Shown in pieces: positions 47,001 to 59,064 of a DNA stretch of 64,000 bases. Under the pieces are notes generated by a model, which worked only from the letters and a program-made list of their open reading frames with translations, had not been told where the DNA came from and made no database searches. Source of the stretch: Margaritispora aquatica (taxonomy: Eukaryota; Ascomycota; Leotiomycetes; Helotiales; Discinellaceae); NCBI GenBank assembly GCA_007644065.1, contig VJWN01000026.1:372001-436000 (forward strand), in the 5' to 3' direction. The position numbers and the translations under genes are program-made. Every line of letters begins with the position of its first letter. The stretch's first letter is position 1.

Positions 47001-48789
47001 CTTGTCTCCAGGAGCATAGAAAAGTCGCCTGCAACATCTCCAATATCCCCGACAGCTTCGAAGGATGCAGCAAGATTGCGACCCTCTCCGTTGTCGCCAA
47101 AGCCCAACGAATTCGTCTTAGCCAAAGACATTCCAGTCGAACCAGTAAAGTCTCGCGCATTGCCATTTCCGACTCCCAAACCCACCGAGATTGAAGATAA
47201 TAAAGCACTGAACAATGAGCCAGGCCTCATATCAGCCAGGCAAGTGACTCATGAGACAAGCCCTTCTCCCTTTGGATCTACTTCCGTCAAGAATGCGGCA
47301 TCGATGTGGAACAAGCCATCAAGCTCTAATGGAAGTGACACACCTCCTCGCGTGCGTTCGCCAATTAAACTTCCCACACAGGCAGACGAGAAGGCTGCAT
47401 TGATAGGTGCAGGTTTGAGATCAGCGAGCCCTGTGAAGGAGCAAGCTCTAGCTCGTCTTCAAGTGCAAAGCACGACTCAGGCTCGACCCTTACCGACTCC
47501 ACCATCTAGAAATATTGTTTCTCCACCTCTCAGCGCAGGGCTGTCGCCACACTCAGATGCAGCCAGCATCTTCTCCGACTTCTTTACCAAACAAGGTTCT
47601 TCAAAAGAGTTTAGAGTTGATACAGCAACCCTTTTGTCTATGCGGCCACAGGAAGACAATATCAAAACTCTACGATCAAGCTTGTACCAGATGTCTAACG
47701 ATGGCAAAAAACAACTTGTCCCGAATCATCAGGAAAGGATACTGTTTGAAGGAAATCTCTATCTCTGTACGCATACTTATGGTAACGCTGCAGGCAAGAA
47801 GGTGACCGAAGTATATTTCTGGCAAGGTGATGATGTTCCAAAGAAAACAGTCGATCAAGTGGAGGTCTTTGCACAGAAGGAAGCAAAAGCTGCTGGAGGA
47901 AAGCTTGTGTCAATAACCCAAGGAAAGGAAACGCCTGAGTTTTTCCATGCGCTTGGGGGAATTATAATTATCAGAAGAGGGAGTTCAAACAAGTATGATT
48001 CGCTGGCACCACACATTCTCTGCTGTAGAAAGCATTTTGGACAAATTGTTTTCGACGAAGTAGACTTTTCGCCCTTGAGCCTGTGCTCTGGATTTCCATA
48101 CCTCATCTCAACACAGTCAGGAAAGTCATATCTCTGGAAAGGCAAGGGTAGTGGCATAGAAGAGCTGAGTTGCGCCAGACTGATTGGAATGGACTTTGGG
48201 CTTACTGGAGAGGTTGAGGAAGTCGATGATGGTAGTGAGCCTACGGCTTTCCTCAAGGTCTTTGATGATGCCTTCATTCCCAAGTCAGCAGATCATTGGA
48301 GAATGAAACCAAATTATAGCAAGTATAGTACACGGTTATTCCGAGCAGACTCACGTACTAGAGAGCAGGTGAGTTATGACGTGTATTCGTCACTTTAGAA
48401 TTGTCTAACTTATTGATTAGATCACCGAACTACATCCGTTTTGTCAAACCGATCTTGATTGGTCAAAGATTTTCATTCTTGATGCCTTTTTCGAGATCTA
48501 CATCATAGTTGGATCCACAGCCCAGGAGGAGTATAACTCTTTCCAGCATGCTCTGTTGTTTGCTCAAGAATATGGAATTCTTGCAGCTGGCATGGAGGAT
48601 CGACCCTTCGTTCCTGTCACTACAGTTGTGTTGGAGGGAGTGCCCAAGGACATGAGAAGTGTATTTCGAAAATGGATCGCAGGGCTCTCTCCTACCACTC
48701 ATCAAGCTGTACCATCCCATAACCTGCGCAGAGGGCGCAGCTTGAGAGTATTACCGTTGAATGCTGCTCTTGATGCAACTAGGGCATGA
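44086..48789 (+). CDS. DUF4045-gelsolin family actin-binding protein
   Basis: Three exons (44086-44236, 44290-48368, 48421-48789) give 1532 residues. The N-terminus has the DUF4045 opening EVSDFLLRIKQLGEKHQEED, a charged helix, then RRAERARSISPTKSS across the first junction. A very long Ser/Pro/Thr-rich disordered region follows (about residues 70-1150), with many SP/TP sites that could be kinase targets. The C-terminal ~370 residues hold gelsolin-like repeats: ILFEGNLYLCTHTYGN with VYFWQGDD, then GIIIIRRGSS, PYLISTQSGKSYLWKGKGS and a final repeat around LDAFFEIYIIVGSTA. Such fungal proteins are thought to bind or sever actin filaments. The start is chosen because only this ATG places DUF4045 first. 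Confidence 0.92.
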
Positions 48790-49580
48790 AGATAATGTTG
48801 ACGAGGATTGCTGATGAGAAATGATGGATGATACAGATACACCAGGGATGGCAAGGTCGGATTGTATGTTATATTGTATCGATTCTGTGCACATAGTAGG
48901 GAGTCGCTTATGGAGCCTGGAAGATGGCCTAGCTAAGCACATAAACTTAATGGATGGCTGATTACTTTTGTCGATTTTCTTCATATGAGCCTCAGCTATG
49001 AAGCTTTATTGTAGGAACAAGTTCAACAGCATACGCGTAAGGCTGATTGAGTGACATCGGTGGTTGTTTCTCTCGCCAAAGGAGTGAATGAAGAATCATG
49101 AATGATCTAAATGATCGATATGAATATGACAATAAGACGGGGTATTTCAAGCCCATATTTATATCTTTAGCGGCCTCATTTAAAGTGCTTATATAAGCGA
49201 AACTAGCTCTAATTGGTCTGCTCGTTCTCATATTGATGCCAAGGTTAGGGGTCAACCTCGCCTCGATTGAAGTGTATGTAACTGTGGTGGCTTATAAGCT
49301 CCATACATATACTACACATGCAGTGTATACAAGTCCACTGTCAGATCTTACGAATATCTTGTGCCAGAGTGTGGTTTCAAGATGATGTCCCACACTCAGT
49401 TACTGTAACACTGCCCGTGCCGTAGGCATAAGCTTTCCAGGTACAGAGAAGCTGTGCAAATCCTTCGAGATTTTAACTTTACATCATGTCATCGATCTTC
49501 CCCTCTGTACTGTTCATCGTTTCACGTACTCTTCCCCGCCATACACCATAGTGCCATAGGTCGCTAGATACAAGATTAAG
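48790..49580. other. Intergenic, promoter of Zn2Cys6 gene
   Basis: 791 bp, A/T-rich, with no motif-bearing frame. It holds the 3' UTR of the gelsolin-like gene and the promoter of the regulator. Confidence 0.5.
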
Positions 49581-51293
49581 ATGACAGCAACGGCAACTAT
49601 CAAGCGCAGACAGAGTGCGCCGAAGACAAGGACAGGATGTCAGACATGTAAAGTGAGCTTCCCCTCCAGGTGTGTCATCGCATTTGCTCACCGGATGTGC
49701 AGATCAGGAGGATAAAATGTGACGAAGCAAAACCTGCATGCAATAGGTGCTTAAGTACCGGGCGTCAGTGCGATGGCTACAGAAGAGAACTGGCAGATTC
49801 TACATCCGACGATAGATGTGCCCTGGCTGCCATTCAACGATTGCCAATACATGCCCCAGGTACCATTCGAGAACGAAGGGGTTTCGAATTCTTCTCTAAG
49901 CAGACGGCCCCAGAACTCACTGGCTATTACGAGACGATCACATTCTGGCAGCAATTGATCCTCCAGGCTAGCTCGGTAGACTCGTCTCTACGACATGCAG
50001 TAATAGCGATTGGAGCTTTGCATGAAGAATTTGCGAACAACAGATTAAGTTATTATAATGCGGCGGAGGTACAGAGCAAAGGGGTGAAGTTCGCTACGGG
50101 TCAATACACAAAAGCTATTGGGCATCTGCGGAGGTCTCTTTACACTGGGAAACAGGCGCCCTTGACGGCGTTGATGTCATGCATACTTTTCGTATGTTTC
50201 GATTCTTTACGAGGGCACTTCGATTCGGCTATGGTGCATCTCCAGAGTGGGCTCAAGATCCTGAAGGATGTGAGCGCCAGGTCTCCAGATGAATCTCATA
50301 TCATCATGACACATATTGCGCCGATAATCAAACGACTAAGCCTTCAAGCGATTTTGTATATTGACACGAGAAGCACACCAGAGCGTCGAATACTAGTCGC
50401 AAATTTGGCGGATGTTAGTTTTAGGGAAGAGCATATGCCCGAGGTGTTCGAATCGCTGGCTCAAGCACGGCATTGCTTGAATCAATCTGTGGATGGGCTT
50501 TTTAGATCTTTTTATACTTGTAATGGTATGAAATTTACAAATGAAGAGGAGACCATCGCTAACACACATTACAGGTGAATTACCGATGTTCGATCAGCCG
50601 ATCGATGCGATAGAAACCTTCTTCGGGTACTCTGCACTACTAGAACGATGGAACACAGCGTACGAGAAATTCATGAATCTCCATTCCGGAAACTTGTCGG
50701 GCAAGGAGCTTCGAGGCGCTGCTCTCTTGAAGATACACCATACATGCGCTGCCATCATGGCAAGTAGGTCTGCGGACATCACAGACCCTAGAAGCATGGG
50801 AAATGTCATGAATGACAGCGATGGTTTCCGAAGCAACACCAACCAATTCAAAATCATGACCGACCTCTCACGTACCCTGGTTAGGTCAGCCGAGCTCGAC
50901 ATCACGAAAGGCGAGCCCTCCCTCACATTCTCCACCGACCTCGGTCTCGTAGGGCCTTTGTACTACGTCTGCTTGCGCTGTCAGGACTCACGCATCAGAG
51001 AGGAGGCCTTGGGGTTACTCATGCGGTGTCCGCGGCGCGAGGGCATGTGGGATAGCGGGGCGACGGCAAGAATGGTCCAGGAGTTCTGGCGGATAGAGGA
51101 GATGCATAAGGAGTTGCAGCCAGAGAATCGGGTCGTGCTGGCGGAGTTTGTAGATCTGGTGTTTGACAACGAGATGAGGTGGAAGTGGAAGTGGAAGAAT
51201 CCGCTCAGTAGTGATGGCTCGCAGGCTACAAGGGAGAGTAGCTTGAGTTCTGGTATGGTGTATACGCCTGGAAGCGAGTTCACTCTTGATTGA
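49581..51293 (+). CDS. Zn2Cys6 transcription factor
   Basis: Three exons (49581-49652, 49703-50525, 50575-51293) give 537 residues. The binuclear cluster is GCQTCKIRRIKCDEAKPACN then RCLSTGRQCDGY, with cysteines at 20, 23, 30, 37, 40 and 47 (CX2CX6CX6CX2CX6C). The first intron splits the cluster after TCK, as is common in fungal C6 genes. The rest has the helical middle region of this group (TFWQQLILQASSVDSSLRHA, then IAIGALHEEF and LYTGKQAPLTALMSCILFVC). The protein would bind DNA with CGG-type half sites and regulate unknown targets. No enzyme cluster lies next to it, so its pathway cannot be guessed. Confidence 0.9.
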
Positions 51294-52189
51294 GGTAAAG
51301 TACATGGTCCATTCTGGATGAGGTCTAAGACACAGGGATGTGCGGCAGTGTATGAGTTGGAGAATATACCCTAGATATGAATAGCTTCACGATGAAGCCG
51401 AAGAATAAAGAGATAGTCTAGACCTAGTAGTCCTTACATCAATACATCATGTTCAATATCCATGCGCACAATGAGGTATTGACTTAGGTAGATTCGGTCA
51501 GGTTGGTCTGATAGCTGTCATGTGTTCATACCACAACTAGAAGCCCTTCAGACGGGACTATTCATGTTCGTTGCATCTTTTCTCCTACCATCCTCTTCTT
51601 AGTATCTACGGGATGAGCTTAAAATAGAGGATTGGCATGTTACTGCACCTCCGGGGATTTTGAACCACTTACAATGTCTCTCACACATTCCTCAGATCTG
51701 ATTCCATTGGATCTCCGCAGGGGGCACTGCGCTTGGCAGACCTCCCAACCCAACACCACCAGACCAGCCGTGCCTTTGACACAACATCCTTCAGCCCTCG
51801 CCTGAACAACATGTCCACCATCCTGTGCTGCAACTCAGCCTCCGTGGCTTCAAGGCACCTCCGAGAAGCACAGAATATCCGTGACACCCGCCATTCTCGA
51901 AGCACGGTAGTGGGAATGTCTTGCCTTGAAATCGACGGCTGAGACTGATCGATACTTGGGGAAGGTGTACCAATCAGATATGAGATGGGAAAGGCTCATA
52001 GCCTTACCTCCGAGTGGGAGCTGAATCAAAGCATAAGAGATATGGAGGGGACCTACCACTGATGGTGTTTCGTGGTGTCTTGTGTTTTGCTTCATCTCTT
52101 TATTATGTTGTGATTTGTCTTCTCTTCTTTTCCCTTGAGAATTACGTATTTTGATTTTTTTTTCTTCTTTCTATCGTTGCTGGGCACAT
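51294..52189. other. Intergenic, no supported gene
   Basis: 896 bp between two forward genes. Overlapping short frames on both strands around 51680-52095 have no motif. A T-rich tract lies directly before the next start codon. Confidence 0.5.
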
Positions 52190-53908
52190 ATGTTTACAAT
52201 GACTTTCGTTTTGAGATACCCGGCTCTGGCCACGGTCATGATGGCCTCTTCGGTGATGGGATTCGCGATCAACGCAGTGCCAGTGCAGACTGTTAGGGGC
52301 GATGGAGCTGTGTTCTCGCCCGCACCGACGAAAGCGCCATCTTTAGAGTTGTTGAGGGCGAGACTGGTCAAGAAAGCTGCGACGAATGTGTGCTCAGAAT
52401 GGACGATTCCTGGCGGATTTGGCCAGCCATATTGTGACGCGTCGGAGACTTGTCTATTCAAAACTGCGAATGGGTACTTTTATGAGGGATGTGGTCAGTC
52501 GGGCATACAGTATGATTGGGTGACAGGTATGTTTTGGTATTCGTGAGGCAGGACAAAGCTGACATGTTCAGCATGCTTCAATTATCCACAATCTGGTACT
52601 CCTCCTCTAAGTGAGATATATTGGTAAGTTTAGGAGATTCTCATAACAAACCATCACTGACTGATCAGTCCAAAAACTGCTCCATACTGTGGATATTATG
52701 CCTTTGATTATGGCGCTGGGGTTACCGCTTACAATTTCGGTTGTGATACTGCGTCCTATGGTATTCTAGTCCAGCGTATAGCGACAACGAGTCGAATTTC
52801 AAGTGCAAGCAGTTACAGTTACGCCACAGCTTCGCAAAGCAACTCATATACTACTTCTGTCACTTCAACGACATCTCCTTCAGTCTCAACCACTATAAAC
52901 AATGCTGCTGCTTCCACCACCGCAGCATCTATAATCGGCTCGCATACAGTAAAGGTAGCTATTGGAGTGATTGCTGGAACAGTAGTAGGTGGATTTATAT
53001 TCCTGGCCATACTAGTAGGGCTCGCCATCTGGTACTGTCTGAGGAAGCGAAAGCAAAGGAAAGCAGTAGCGCAACCAGCTGGACAAAATTTGCATCAACA
53101 AGCAAACGCAGCATCAGCAGCAGCGTTTCAACAGAACCAGCAAATTGCCGAAATGGGAGGTTCGAGCGTGAAGCCCTTCGTTGGTGCTTATGCGCCCACT
53201 GGGCACGATAAACCAGGTGCAATGGTCGGAGCAGTGGAAGTGAATGGGAACTCACAACCAATCCAACAGAGCTACGCGCCAACACAGAGCACAGGTCCAA
53301 CTCCACCGCCTGTATATGCTCAGCCAGGTCCAGGGCCAAGTCCTTTGCAGACTCCAAATCAGAATTACAGCGAGCTTGCTACGCCATTGAGTGGACCGAC
53401 AAGAGATATCAGTCCTATGATCACGCCTTCACAGACGCCACATCCGCAGGTGAACGGGGTGTATCAGCCTCCGCCAAACCAAGCAGGCGAGCTAGTTGGA
53501 GATCATAGGCATTCAAATCCTATGCCTCAGGAAATGTACCAGCAATACCAAACACCGCCTGCGGAAATGGCAAGCGTAAATAACCAACCTTCTCTCAACC
53601 CCCAGCCCACAAACCCACAGCAAGCAAATCGCGTATCATGGCAGCTACCACCAGGCATGCAGGAAATTGGCAACGACGTGACTCCACAACAATATCCACC
53701 ACCTCCTCCTCCACAGACGTACATGCCCCAAGGTCCCATCCAAGAAATGGGCCCAGGTGTAGCAGTCGCAATGCCGGCCTCCAGTTTAGGCATGCCGGTC
53801 ACAGACACGAGCGCGAGGCGATTGAGCCAAGTTCCCAGGAGGCCGGTGGGGATGGGGACGGTTCCGCCGCCAGTTGATATGAGCGGTCCGCGGCATGAGT
53901 TGGCTTGA
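52190..53908 (+). CDS. Single-pass cell-surface protein, Mid2/WSC-like architecture
   Basis: Three exons (52190-52526, 52572-52623, 52669-53908) give 542 residues. Residues about 1-27 resemble a signal peptide (YPALATVMMASSVMGFAINA). A Cys-containing ectodomain follows (CSEWTIPGGFGQPYC, then CLFKTANGYFYEGC). Next comes a Ser/Thr-rich stalk (ATASQSNSYTTSVTSTTSPS) and one membrane helix (VIAGTVVGGFIFLAILVGLA) with a basic stop sequence RKRKQRK. The ~280-residue cytosolic tail is rich in Pro, Gln and Asn. This matches fungal wall-stress sensors of the Mid2/WSC style in layout, but the ectodomain is not a WSC domain I recognise. The exon 2 donor is GTAAGT; the alternative GTGAGA nearby breaks the frame. 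Confidence 0.8.
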
Positions 53909-55026
53909 TGTTTGGGAGTGGAAAAGAGGGTGTGGGAATTCAATGTATATGTAACCTTATAATGATTGATAGATAAATAAATAAAGAGTATTAAATACAG
54001 GAGACGAGAAGCAAACTCTTTACCTGATGAGTTTTAATCATCTCGGCTCTCGCGGCGATGATGAGCATAGGTGCCAGCGAGAAGGCAAGAATGGCAACCC
54101 TCCATGTAGTTATCAGAGCGTTGTGCGAGGACTGCGTGTCATTTGAGCCATAGCTAATACTGGAGTGTACTTCAACTAGCTGCTACACTTGACCTAAAGC
54201 ACCTACCTTTCCCGATATGAATCACACACACACAAACATCCGTCCGCATCTATCTCGACGAATATACAGAGACTACCTAATGCCCACGCAACTCTAAAGA
54301 AGTCGAACTCTCTCTCTTCCCTCAACATATCTGGCTTAACCTCCCCCTCTTATACCCCTCCCCTTCCCCCCACACCCATCAACGTCTGTTTTCGACATAT
54401 ATCACCTGTCATTTATCCCAGTGTAATATAAAAAAAAAAGCAAGGGAGGAGAAATAGGTAGATATATAGGTATATACATAGGTACGTAAGCACGCGGGCG
54501 TTGATTGGACTTCGAGTACCTACCTATATCTACATCTTTGTTCATATCCATTCCCACGCCTCGCGTGTTACCTTGGGCTCATTTGCCTTTGACAAGGAAG
54601 GCAAAGGACAAGGAAACCCATTTCCGCGTGCCTGCTGAATGCAATCCCACATCTTCACATTTGCTGTTGTAGTATAGGACGAGGTTCTGAGTTGCCGTAA
54701 TATTTTAGTGATAGGTTCGTTGCTGCTTGAGGAGATCTGACAAAACGAGGAAGTTGGAAGACTCGGTTATGTATGTATTGATGGAACCACGCAAGGCGTC
54801 TCACCACAATGTCTCCCCAAGCCTCCAAGATCATGCTCATGTTATTCATTGATTCGTTGAGACGCAATTCTTAAACGCCGCCAAATGCATCGTCAGCAGC
54901 TCCCTAGCTACGACATGATGAGTATTGCAGTACGCTCCAAGATAGTGTACCTCGTCCATTCTACCCGTGCTCGAAACGCCGGTTGTCCATTCCTTCTAAG
55001 AAGAGCCTCCAATCATCCATAATGCA
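53909..55026. other. Convergent intergenic region, low complexity
   Basis: 1.1 kb between two convergent genes. It holds a CA-rich run near 54228-54236, a C/T-rich tract near 54330-54375, and a poly-A tract near 54430. No gene is supported. Confidence 0.5.
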
Positions 55027-56158
55027 TCATCCGGCCATCTCCTCATCCTCATCCCCACCACCGCCACCTTTCTTGGACTTCTTCTCCTCCGACCTCGCCT
55101 TAGTCTTCGCCTTCCCCTCCTCCACCCACTTTGCATACGCATCTGGCCCCTCCTTCAGCTTCTCACCAATAACACCCTTCAGGACCTCTCCCGCAAAGCC
55201 CACAAAGTTATGTCTCCGCAGCGAATTCTCAAACTGCCACTCGTTCCTCTTCTGCTCCTCCTTCATCAGTGCCTCCTGGTCACCAATCTCTCTCGCCTGG
55301 ACCCTCAAGTCCCGGACCATGGCTAGCAGATTGAAGCGGATCTCATTGGCCGGGTACCGGTCAATGCGCCGCTGCAAGACGGGGATGATCTTCTCGGGGA
55401 ACTCCTCGAATGTGCTGGGTCCGTGAGAGATGGGTGCGGGTTGTAGGCCGTCGAGCTCGTAGAGAATACCATTGATAGGTGTGTATGCAATGAAATGATA
55501 GACATCGTCATCGTCTGTAGCTGTTCGTTGTGTCTCGTCGACGAAAGGGCTTGATTTTGCAAACGAATTGTGTACGTCGCTACCTCACGTCAATTTCCAA
55601 AGACCAAAGGCAGAATCGCAAGAAGCCATACCGGATCAAATCACTATTGCTCAACGCCTCGCCCCTAAACTCCGACGGGAACCCACTCGTAAACTCCTTA
55701 AACTCCCTCAACTGCTGCCCGACATCAATCTCGCCCTCTTTGTTCAGCAGCACGGACAACAGCGCCTGGGTACCACATGCATTCTGGATGGTCTGCGCAG
55801 CAAACCACAGGTTCTCTGCAGCTTCGTAGTCGAACTGTCCGTCCTTGGGCGTGCCGTCCGTGTTTGCCTTCTCGCCCGTGGGGTATTTGAACAGAAAGAT
55901 CACGCCGTAGACGGGGCTCAGCTGGCGCAGGTAGTCGGCATCTAGGGCGATGAGCTCCTCAAATTGCACGTCCTTGGCTCCGATGTTGGTGAGTAGGAAG
56001 GTGAATACGCCCTTCGTTTTTGTCAGTGGGGCATTGGGTTTTGGCTTGTAGGTGAACTGACCGCGTCGGACTCAACTGCGATGTTGTTAGCAATGTTGAG
56101 ATATTCGCAGCTAAGGAAGAAAAAGAAATAACTGACTTGTGTTCCAGCCTCCACTCAT
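55027..56158 (-). CDS. Ubiquitin C-terminal hydrolase, UCH37 type
   Basis: Four exons (56158-56137, 56075-56062, 56011-55632, 55579-55027) give 322 residues. The catalytic set of peptidase C12 is complete: Gln85 in WFAAQTIQNACGTQ, Cys91, His167 in DVYHFIAYTPINGILYELDG and Asp182. The start MSGGWNTIESDAGVFTFLL matches UCHL5/UCH37, and the C-terminal ~130 residues form the extra helical ULD-like domain of that group, ending in an acidic/Gly-rich tail. In animals and fission yeast UCH37 binds the proteasome through Rpn13 and trims ubiquitin chains. Whether the partner site is kept cannot be judged. Exon 2 is only 14 nt; without it the N-terminal frame is lost. Confidence 0.94.
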
Positions 56159-57165
56159 TTTGAAAGTTGAAAATTCCCCAGTTTTGTGAAAGTTGTAGTG
56201 GGACGAAACTCCAAGAAGCTCCAAAGCTTCAACACTAGATAATAAAGTTCCATGATCGGCGCCGGGTTTCAGGTTTCCACGTGATGAATATTGACCCGCT
56301 TTGTTCCTTACAGTACTTCAGAGAATGAAAGGCATATTGGGGGGAAGGGGGAGGGGGGAAATGTCAGCCTCCACATTCACTCAAGACAGACTACCTACCT
56401 TACCTACCAATATTCTTCTCAAATTCACCAACAGAGTCGTAGCAGCAAAGAAACAATAGATGATCGGTCCAATATCTTCATTCTTTCAAGATCTAACTAA
56501 AGATCAACAATAACACGACAGATACGCTATAATCGCTATTACAAGATGCCGCTATCACTATGTCTAACGCCGTACAAGTTATTTTCCCATGCTTAAATTG
56601 GCGGCTCGTAGCACGCCCAAAGCCATGCCTGAGCTCAAGGCTCTTTCTCCCCCCCCAAAATTCTCAAAAACGCCGTTTCCATGCATATGCTGTGGGTATT
56701 GTTCGTAAGGACCGTGGTGCACGTATTCGTAAACATTGAATATCAGATGCCAAATCGTAAATTCGTAAAGCCGTTGTAGGGTATGTATTTAAGGAGAGTC
56801 GTTAACGGTATAGTAGAACAGTTATTATAAAGGTAGAGTGGTGTGAGACGGGTATGGTCTCCTCCTTGATGCGCGCAGATAAAGATGATGTCGTTATTAT
56901 CGTGTATGGATGTAACGATAATGCGAAGGTGTGGTGGTGGTGGTATTAAGTCTCGCGGCCTTTCCCTTTTCCAGAGGGATCTGCCGGAGAGAGGTTGCGA
57001 GGAGAGCTGGGGAGGTAAGGGATGTGTGGAAATTGTATTGGGCTTTGTAGAAGGTGTTCTTGCGAGGAAAGCGGTTCGGACTTGATGGCTTGGTCGTCGA
57101 AAGACCTGGGCTCAAATTTGATAACTGGTGTAGTCCTGGACGAGTGTTAAATCGTTGCGTCCTCG
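56159..57165. other. Intergenic, UCH37 promoter
   Basis: 1.0 kb upstream of UCH37 and downstream of the second Zn2Cys6 gene. It includes a CACGTG site, a G-rich run near 56339-56358 and a C-rich run near 56649-56657. No gene is supported. Confidence 0.5.
56278..56283. promoter_or_regulatory. CACGTG E-box upstream of UCH37
   Basis: A perfect CACGTG lies 120 bp upstream of the UCH37 start codon. Position suggests a promoter element; binding factor unknown. Confidence 0.4.
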
Positions 57166-59064
57166 TTATATCCAAACGGAGGTCATCGGGTGGTTCACAA
57201 ACCCGCCGAAATTGCCTGGTCCCTGGCTATCATAGAGAGCAAAATCGTCCCCCTGCTCACTGTATATGATCGAACCCTCTCCAAAATTTGAGGACGCTGG
57301 ACTGTGATATCCTCCAAACCCACTAGGAGATGGAACCCCCAAATAATTGCTGGAGAATGGATCTAACCCCATTGGACTCGATGTAGTGACAGAAATTGGT
57401 GTAAACTCTTGAGGCATCGACATCAAATGTTCTTGACTGTAGGTAAAGGCCGGGTTGCTGTATGGTGAATACGAATGGCTCATGCCATAGTTGTCGTTAA
57501 CCTCCATGTAGTTGTCCGAGTTGCTGAACGTTGGGAAGGACGCAGTTCTTTCTGGTTGTAACCAGCCTTGACGAGCTCTGAAATCAGATACTGCATCGAT
57601 GGCATATTCGATGAGAGACAGTGGAGTCTGCATATCCGATTCTGAGGTTTGTGAGACGCTGATAGAGAATAGACGGCGAGCAATCTCCTCAATCGGACCA
57701 AGAGACAGACTGCCAAAGTAGGCAGCTCCAACTTCTGGGAAAAGAGGCTCGACGATCAAAGCAGTAGCATAGTAATGAGCCAAAACAACGAGCGAAGATG
57801 CACTAGATGTGCGTTGCAAAAACATGACAGGCAACCAGAATAGCCAAGCACGTAATGGTGTAAGCAACTCAAATCTTTGTGATGCAGTATGGCTAGGAGA
57901 AAGCTTGCGAATACCACGAACAAATTTCATCAGTTGCTGTATTGCCTGAGGGTCTTCGTTGTTCTCCATCAGGTGTGCCTCAACTCTCTGTAGCTGTGCG
58001 TAAGCTCTTTGCAGAGATTCGAGATCTTGCTTTCTGGGGCTGCTGAGATTCCTGGATCCTGGTGCTGGTGATGGAGGGGCGGTTGGGAAAGTGCACTGCT
58101 CTGCGATAAAGTCTCCGAAAAGAGACTCATTCTTCCAAGGTTGCATTGCATCAATGACCTGTTAAAGATTAGTAATTGCCAATGTCAAGTAAAGCCGTCT
58201 TTTGTTTCACAACATACAGATGAAGTACCATGCATCAACTGTGTCCAACCGTTCCTATATGAAGTTAGCATTACCACACATGCTATTGACAGTTGCCAGT
58301 TTGCACTTACCAGTCTGTTGCCTGCCAAGATAGCAAAAGAGAGGCTGCCAAAACTGCATCGGATGTCTCTCTTGAGAAGGTGCCAATTGCCTCATGCAGA
58401 CCTTTGAGTGCGATACCGCGGTGTTCGTATGCAATGCCCCCAGTAAGGGGACAGTCTGTGAGCCAGTGAATGTGAGATGCAGAGAAGGCCAGAAGGGCAC
58501 TCATGACAAATGGATGACTTGACCCAATCTTCAGAAAGCTATGTAATCAATGTGTAAGCTTCCCGCACGTCTTACATTTATCCGCTGTTGGTACTTACAG
58601 TGGAATCTGTGGGGCAAAAATGGTGAAATTGCTTGCGCCTTGCATGCCCAGGTCACTAGCAATGGATGCAATGTGATGAATGAGCCTGAGATCCTGAAAT
58701 GAGTAGAACTGAGGGGCTGGAGCTGGCCAAATTCCAAGGTCGGCAAAGGGAAAATTGCCAGTCTGTTGCCAGCTGTAAATTACGGCTTCGATCTCAGGAG
58801 TCATGAGGAGATCAGGCTTTTCTGGAGTGGTAGCTCTGCTCTCTACAACTTCTTGAGGCAAGTCTTGGTAGGGACAACGACAGTTGTGTTTGGTACAGTT
58901 TCGACATTGCGGAAAGTTCTCATCACAACGGATGTGACGACGTTTGCATGTCTCACAACCCTTTCGAGACTTTGTATGACTATAAAATGTTAGCATATAC
59001 TTAAAGGCTTGGAGAATAGTAACCCTTACCTCCTGCGAGGAGGTCCACCACCGGGTCCGGCCAT
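57166..59064 (-). CDS. Zn2Cys6 transcription factor
   Basis: Five exons (59064-59030, 58979-58599, 58538-58311, 58254-58218, 58158-57166) give 557 residues. The zinc cluster GCETCKRRHIRCDENFPQCR then NCTKHNCRCPYQ has cysteines at 20, 23, 30, 37, 40 and 47, with an extra Cys at 45. Exon 1 supplies a Gly/Pro-rich start MAGPGGGPPRRS, and the splice falls just before HTKSRKGC. The central region (FLKIGSSHPFVMSALLAFSA, then LLLSWQATDW) is the helical domain found in the sterol-uptake-regulator-like C6 group. The C-terminus is Asn/Ser/Tyr/Pro-rich and could be an activation domain. Targets are unknown. The start is chosen because the frame upstream of the cluster is only complete through exon 1. 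Confidence 0.9.
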
